The notes beneath the pieces are model-generated. The model saw only the letters and a program-made list of their open reading frames with translations, searched no databases and was not told the origin of the DNA. Position numbers and translations under genes: made by a program. Of a stretch of 8,464 bases of DNA, positions 5,580-8,464 are shown one piece after another (within the stretch, counting starts at the first letter, position 1; each line of letters starts with the position of its first letter). Origin of the DNA: Ilumatobacteraceae bacterium (lineage in GTDB: Bacteria; Actinomycetota; Acidimicrobiia; Acidimicrobiales; Ilumatobacteraceae); assembly GCA_007122945.1 (NCBI GenBank), contig SKSP01000326.1:1-8464 (forward strand), written 5' to 3'.

Positions 5580-6692
5580 GTGAACGCGCCGACATCTCGC
5601 TCTGGTCCCCGCCGACGAGGCTTCGGCGCCATCGTCACCCTCACCGTCACGACCGTCACCGTCCTGGCAGTGGGCACCGCGTGCACCGCCGGCGACGGCC
5701 ACGGCGACCCGACGACGACCGAGCGGGCGGCCGTCGTGACCGAGCCGTCCCCGACCGAGCGTGAGTTCGTGAGCGGTCCGGTCGGCGTCGTGGAGCTCGT
5801 CCGGCAGGTTGAGCCGTCGGTCGTGTCGGTCACGACGTCGACGGCCGGCGGTGGCGTCGGTGGCGGTTCGGGCGTGATCGTGCGAGCAGACGGCGTCATC
5901 GTGACGAACGCCCACGTGGTGCTGGGCGCGGAGACCGTCGAGGTCGGATTCGCGGACGGGCACCGCGTGCTCGCCCGGGTCCACGCCACCGACGAGCACA
6001 CCGACCTCGCGGTGCTGGTCGTCGACCGCGAGGACCTCCCCGTCGCGGAGCTCGCCGAGCACTACCCGCTCGTCGGCGAGCTGGTCGTCGCCGTGGGGAA
6101 CCCGCTCGGCTTCGAGAACACGGTGACGTCCGGGATCGTCTCGGGGCTCCAACGATCGCTACCCGCCGGGCTCACCGAGCCGGTCGGACCGCTGATCGAC
6201 CTGATCCAGACCGATGCCGCGATCTCGCCGGGCAACTCCGGTGGAGCGCTGGTGAACGCGACCGGGCAGGTCATCGGTGTGACCGTGGCCTACATCCCTC
6301 CCGGCGCAGGGGCGGTGAGCCTCGGCTTCGCGATCCCCTCCCCGACGGTGGCGTCGGTCGTGGAGGACCTGCTCGTCGACGGCGTCGCCCGCCACGCCTT
6401 CTTCGGCATCCGAGCGACCACCCTCACCCCGCAGATCACCGATCAGTTGACGACCACGGCGACCCGCGGGATCGCGGTGATCGACGTCGAGCCCGGGACC
6501 CCGGCCGCGTCCGCCGGTCTCCGACCCGGCGACGTCCTCGTCGAGTTCGACGGCGAGCCCGTGGACGACCTCAACCGGTTCTTGATCCTGCTCCGGCGCT
6601 CCGACCCCGGCGACGTCGTCGAGGTGCGGGTTCGGCGCGGCGACGAGGATCGCGTGCTCCGAGCGGAGCTGGGCACGCGTCCTCGTCGCTGA
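5580..6692 (+). CDS. HtrA/DegP-like serine protease (S1C) with PDZ domain
   Basis: This 370-residue envelope protease probably degrades or processes damaged exported proteins. The N-terminus has basic residues (GPRRRGF) then a hydrophobic segment ending in VGTACTAGD, a signal peptide or anchor; Cys35 could be a lipidation site, but the lipobox is weak because Gly is at -3. A Thr-rich linker follows. The trypsin-like domain shows the full triad: His112 in VTNAHVV, Asp142 in HTDLAVL and Ser220 in SPGNSGGAL. Other family motifs are VAVGNPLGF, TSGIVSGLQR and SLGFAIPS. A single C-terminal PDZ domain (about 275-365) includes GIAVIDVEPGTPAASAGLRPGDVL. The arrangement matches actinobacterial HtrA/PepD-type proteins with one PDZ domain. 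GTG 5580 is preferred because of its Shine-Dalgarno sequence; ATG 5565 would add five residues. It ends 20 bases from the convergent katG stop. Confidence 0.93.
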   Translation: MNAPTSRSGPRRRGFGAIVTLTVTTVTVLAVGTACTAGDGHGDPTTTERAAVVTEPSPTEREFVSGPVGVVELVRQVEPSVVSVTTSTAGGGVGGGSGVIVRADGVIVTNAHVVLGAETVEVGFADGHRVLARVHATDEHTDLAVLVVDREDLPVAELAEHYPLVGELVVAVGNPLGFENTVTSGIVSGLQRSLPAGLTEPVGPLIDLIQTDAAISPGNSGGALVNATGQVIGVTVAYIPPGAGAVSLGFAIPSPTVASVVEDLLVDGVARHAFFGIRATTLTPQITDQLTTTATRGIAVIDVEPGTPAASAGLRPGDVLVEFDGEPVDDLNRFLILLRRSDPGDVVEVRVRRGDEDRVLRAELGTRPRR

Positions 6693-6712
6693 GCGCCACG
6701 CCGGTGCGGTGA

Positions 6713-8464
6713 TCAGGCGATCTCGAAGCGGTCGAGGTTCATCACCTTGTCCCACGCAGCGACGAAGTCGTGCACGAACTTCTCGCCGGCGTCGGCGCAG
6801 GCGTAGACCTCCGCGAGCGCCCGCAGCTCGGAGTCCGAACCGAAGACCAGGTCGACCCGGGTGCCGGACCACGTCACCTCACCGGTCCCCCGGTCGCGGC
6901 CTTCGAACAGATCCGCCGTGTCGGATGCCGGCTTCCACTCGATCCCCATGTCGAGCAGGTTCACGAAGAAGTCGTTCGTCAGTGTCCCCGGTCGGTCGGT
7001 CAGGACCCCGTGCTCGGACTGGTCGGCGTTGGCCCCGAGGGCACGCATGCCCCCGACGAGTACCGTCATCTCCGGCGGCGAGAGCGTCAGCATGAACGCC
7101 TTGTCGAGCAGCAGGTGCTCGGATGCGATCTCGTGGCCCTTCTGCAGGTAGTTGCGGAACCCGTCGGCGGTCGGCTCGAGCGGAGCGAACGAATCGGCAT
7201 CGGTCTGGTCCTGGGTCGCGTCGGTGCGGCCCGGGGTGAACGGGACGGTGACGTCGTGTCCACCTTCCTCGGCCGCCTTCTCGACCGCCGCGCAACCGCC
7301 GAGGACGATCAGGTCGGCCAGCGACACCTTCTTGCCACCGGACTGGGCGTCGTTGAACTCACGCTGGACCGCCTCGAGCGCCTGGACGACCTGAGAGACG
7401 CCCGACGTGATGTTGACGTCCCACTCGGTCTGCGGCGCGAGCCGGATGCGCGCGCCGTTGGCGCCACCGCGCTTGTCGGTGTCGCGGTACGTCGAGGCCG
7501 AGGCCCACGCGGTCGAGACGAGCTGCTGAACCGTCAGACCGGTGTCGAGGATCTGCGCCTTCAGCGCCGCGACGTCACCGTCGTCGATCAGTTCGTGGTC
7601 GACGGCGGGCACCGGGTCCTGCCAGATCAGCTCCTCGTCGGGCACCCACGGCCCGAGGTACCGGGCGATCGGGCCCATGTCGCGGTGGAGCAGCTTGAAC
7701 CAGGCGCGAGCGAACGCGTCGGCGAGCTGGTCCGGGTTCTCGTAGAACCGCTGCGAGATCTCCTTGTAGACGGGGTCGACCTTCATGGCCATGTCGGCCG
7801 TCGACATCATGGGCATCGTCTTCTTCGACGGGTCGTGCGCCGCGGGCGGCATGTCCGCTTCGTCGATGTCCTTGGGCTGCCACTGGTACGCCCCGGCCGG
7901 ACTCTTGGTGAGCTCCCAGTCGTACTTGAAGAGCAGCTCGAAGTAGCCGTTGTCCCATCGGACCGGGTTGGTGGTCCAGGCCCCCTCGAGACCGGAGGTG
8001 ATGGTGTCGTCACCCTTCCCGGAACCGAAGCTGTTCTTCCAGCCGAGCCCCTGCTCCTCGAGTGGGGCGCCCTCCGGCTCGGGGCCGACGTGCTCGTCCG
8101 GATCGGCGGCGCCGTGGGCCTTGCCGAAGGTGTGGCCACCGGCGGTCAGCGCGACGGTCTCCTCGTCGTTCATCGCCATCCGCGCGAAGGTCTCGCGGAT
8201 GTCGCGCGCCGAGGCCATCGGGTCCGGGTTGCCGTTCGGGCCCTCGGGGTTCACGTAGATGAGACCCATCTGGACCGCGCCGAGCGGCTTGGCGAGCTCG
8301 CGATCGCCGCTGTACCGCTGGTCGTCGAGCCAGACCCGTTCCGGACCCCAGTACACGTCGGCCTCGGGCGCCCAGATGTCGGGGCGACCACCGCCGAATC
8401 CGAACGTCGTGAAGCCCATCGTCTCGAGCGCCCGGTTGCCGGCGAGGATCAACAGGTCGGCCCA
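6713..8464 (-). CDS. katG: catalase-peroxidase KatG, N-terminus outside window
   Basis: KatG is a cytoplasmic haem enzyme that breaks down hydrogen peroxide and acts as a peroxidase. The visible 583 residues run from WADLLILAGN at the right edge to the stop at 6713-6715, through family motifs GFGGGRPDIWAPE, MGLIYVNPEGPNGNPDP, GGHTFGKAHGA, ELTKSPAGAYQW, HRDMGPIARYLGP, LVSTAWASAS, RGGANGARIRL, VPFTPGRTDATQ and AAWDKVMNLDRFEIA. The proximal haem ligand is His111 of the visible part; Tyr70 and Met96 match two members of the Met-Tyr-Trp adduct, and Ser157 aligns with Ser315 of the Mycobacterium tuberculosis enzyme. About 159 residues are missing, including the distal Arg-Trp-His, compared with a usual length near 740. 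The true start is beyond the edge; the TTG at 8452 is internal. Both the peroxidase domain and its degenerate C-terminal copy are intact. Confidence 0.97.
   Translation of the reverse strand, partial: WADLLILAGNRALETMGFTTFGFGGGRPDIWAPEADVYWGPERVWLDDQRYSGDRELAKPLGAVQMGLIYVNPEGPNGNPDPMASARDIRETFARMAMNDEETVALTAGGHTFGKAHGAADPDEHVGPEPEGAPLEEQGLGWKNSFGSGKGDDTITSGLEGAWTTNPVRWDNGYFELLFKYDWELTKSPAGAYQWQPKDIDEADMPPAAHDPSKKTMPMMSTADMAMKVDPVYKEISQRFYENPDQLADAFARAWFKLLHRDMGPIARYLGPWVPDEELIWQDPVPAVDHELIDDGDVAALKAQILDTGLTVQQLVSTAWASASTYRDTDKRGGANGARIRLAPQTEWDVNITSGVSQVVQALEAVQREFNDAQSGGKKVSLADLIVLGGCAAVEKAAEEGGHDVTVPFTPGRTDATQDQTDADSFAPLEPTADGFRNYLQKGHEIASEHLLLDKAFMLTLSPPEMTVLVGGMRALGANADQSEHGVLTDRPGTLTNDFFVNLLDMGIEWKPASDTADLFEGRDRGTGEVTWSGTRVDLVFGSDSELRALAEVYACADAGEKFVHDFVAAWDKVMNLDRFEIA

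Noticed and set aside
2692..5595. 967-residue minus-strand open frame
   Set aside because: It is antisense to the transpeptidase tail and the selenoprotein gene and out of frame with the GH15 gene. Its translation is Arg/Gly/Pro-rich without recognisable motifs, a typical shadow frame in GC-rich DNA.
5517..6152. N-terminal extension of the GH15 frame to 6152
   Set aside because: It would overlap the divergent HtrA-like gene, including its catalytic His and Asp codons, and the translated extension shows no domain. Family similarity begins just after TTG 5516.
6159..6872. 237-residue minus-strand open frame across the HtrA/katG junction
   Set aside because: It is antisense to the PDZ and protease coding region and in another frame from katG. 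It has no recognisable motif.
8450..8452. TTG as katG start
   Set aside because: The frame stays open to the window edge, and the residues before it (WADL) are part of the conserved KatG sequence. The real start is outside.

Overview
The window is a very GC-rich bacterial segment with strong G/C bias at third codon positions, frequent GTG/TTG starts and mostly TGA stops. This suggests a high-GC actinobacterium, possibly of the Acidimicrobiia type; the taxon is inferred from composition and protein style only. The genes are tightly packed and no gap exceeds 100 bases. I saw no tRNA, rRNA, mobile element or CRISPR array.

Left to right: (1) 1-932, minus strand, an alpha/beta hydrolase cut by the left edge. 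(2) 970-1794, minus strand, a thioredoxin-fold protein resembling iodothyronine deiodinases, with Cys in place of selenocysteine and a C-terminal membrane segment. (3) 1878-3071, plus strand, an exported L,D-transpeptidase with a Thr-rich tail. (4) 3094-3678, plus strand, a peroxiredoxin-like gene interrupted by one in-frame TGA exactly where the peroxidatic Cys is expected. (5) 3708-5516, minus strand, a GH15 glucoamylase/trehalase. (6) 5580-6692, plus strand, an HtrA-like serine protease with a PDZ domain. (7) 6713-8464, minus strand, katG, cut by the right edge before its N-terminus. Transcription diverges at about 1795-1877 and about 5517-5579, and converges at 3679-3707 and 6693-6712.

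The main result is gene 4. A standard ORF caller would split it into an N-terminal piece ending at 3261 and a second ORF starting near 3280. Both pieces are in the same frame and together make one full-length AhpC/TSA-like protein with the active site RHLA-U-LPCQEHV, a UxxC redox motif. A hairpin at 3280-3300 with GU in its apical loop lies 18 bases after the UGA, with its loop 26 bases after it. This fits the known layout of a bacterial SECIS element. I therefore annotate it as a probable selenoprotein.

The theme of the window is mostly oxidative stress and cell envelope: two redoxin-fold proteins (one Sec, one Cys), catalase-peroxidase, an envelope protease and a peptidoglycan cross-linking enzyme. 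The GH15 enzyme and the hydrolase are general metabolic genes. That these genes form one functional system is not shown by the sequence.
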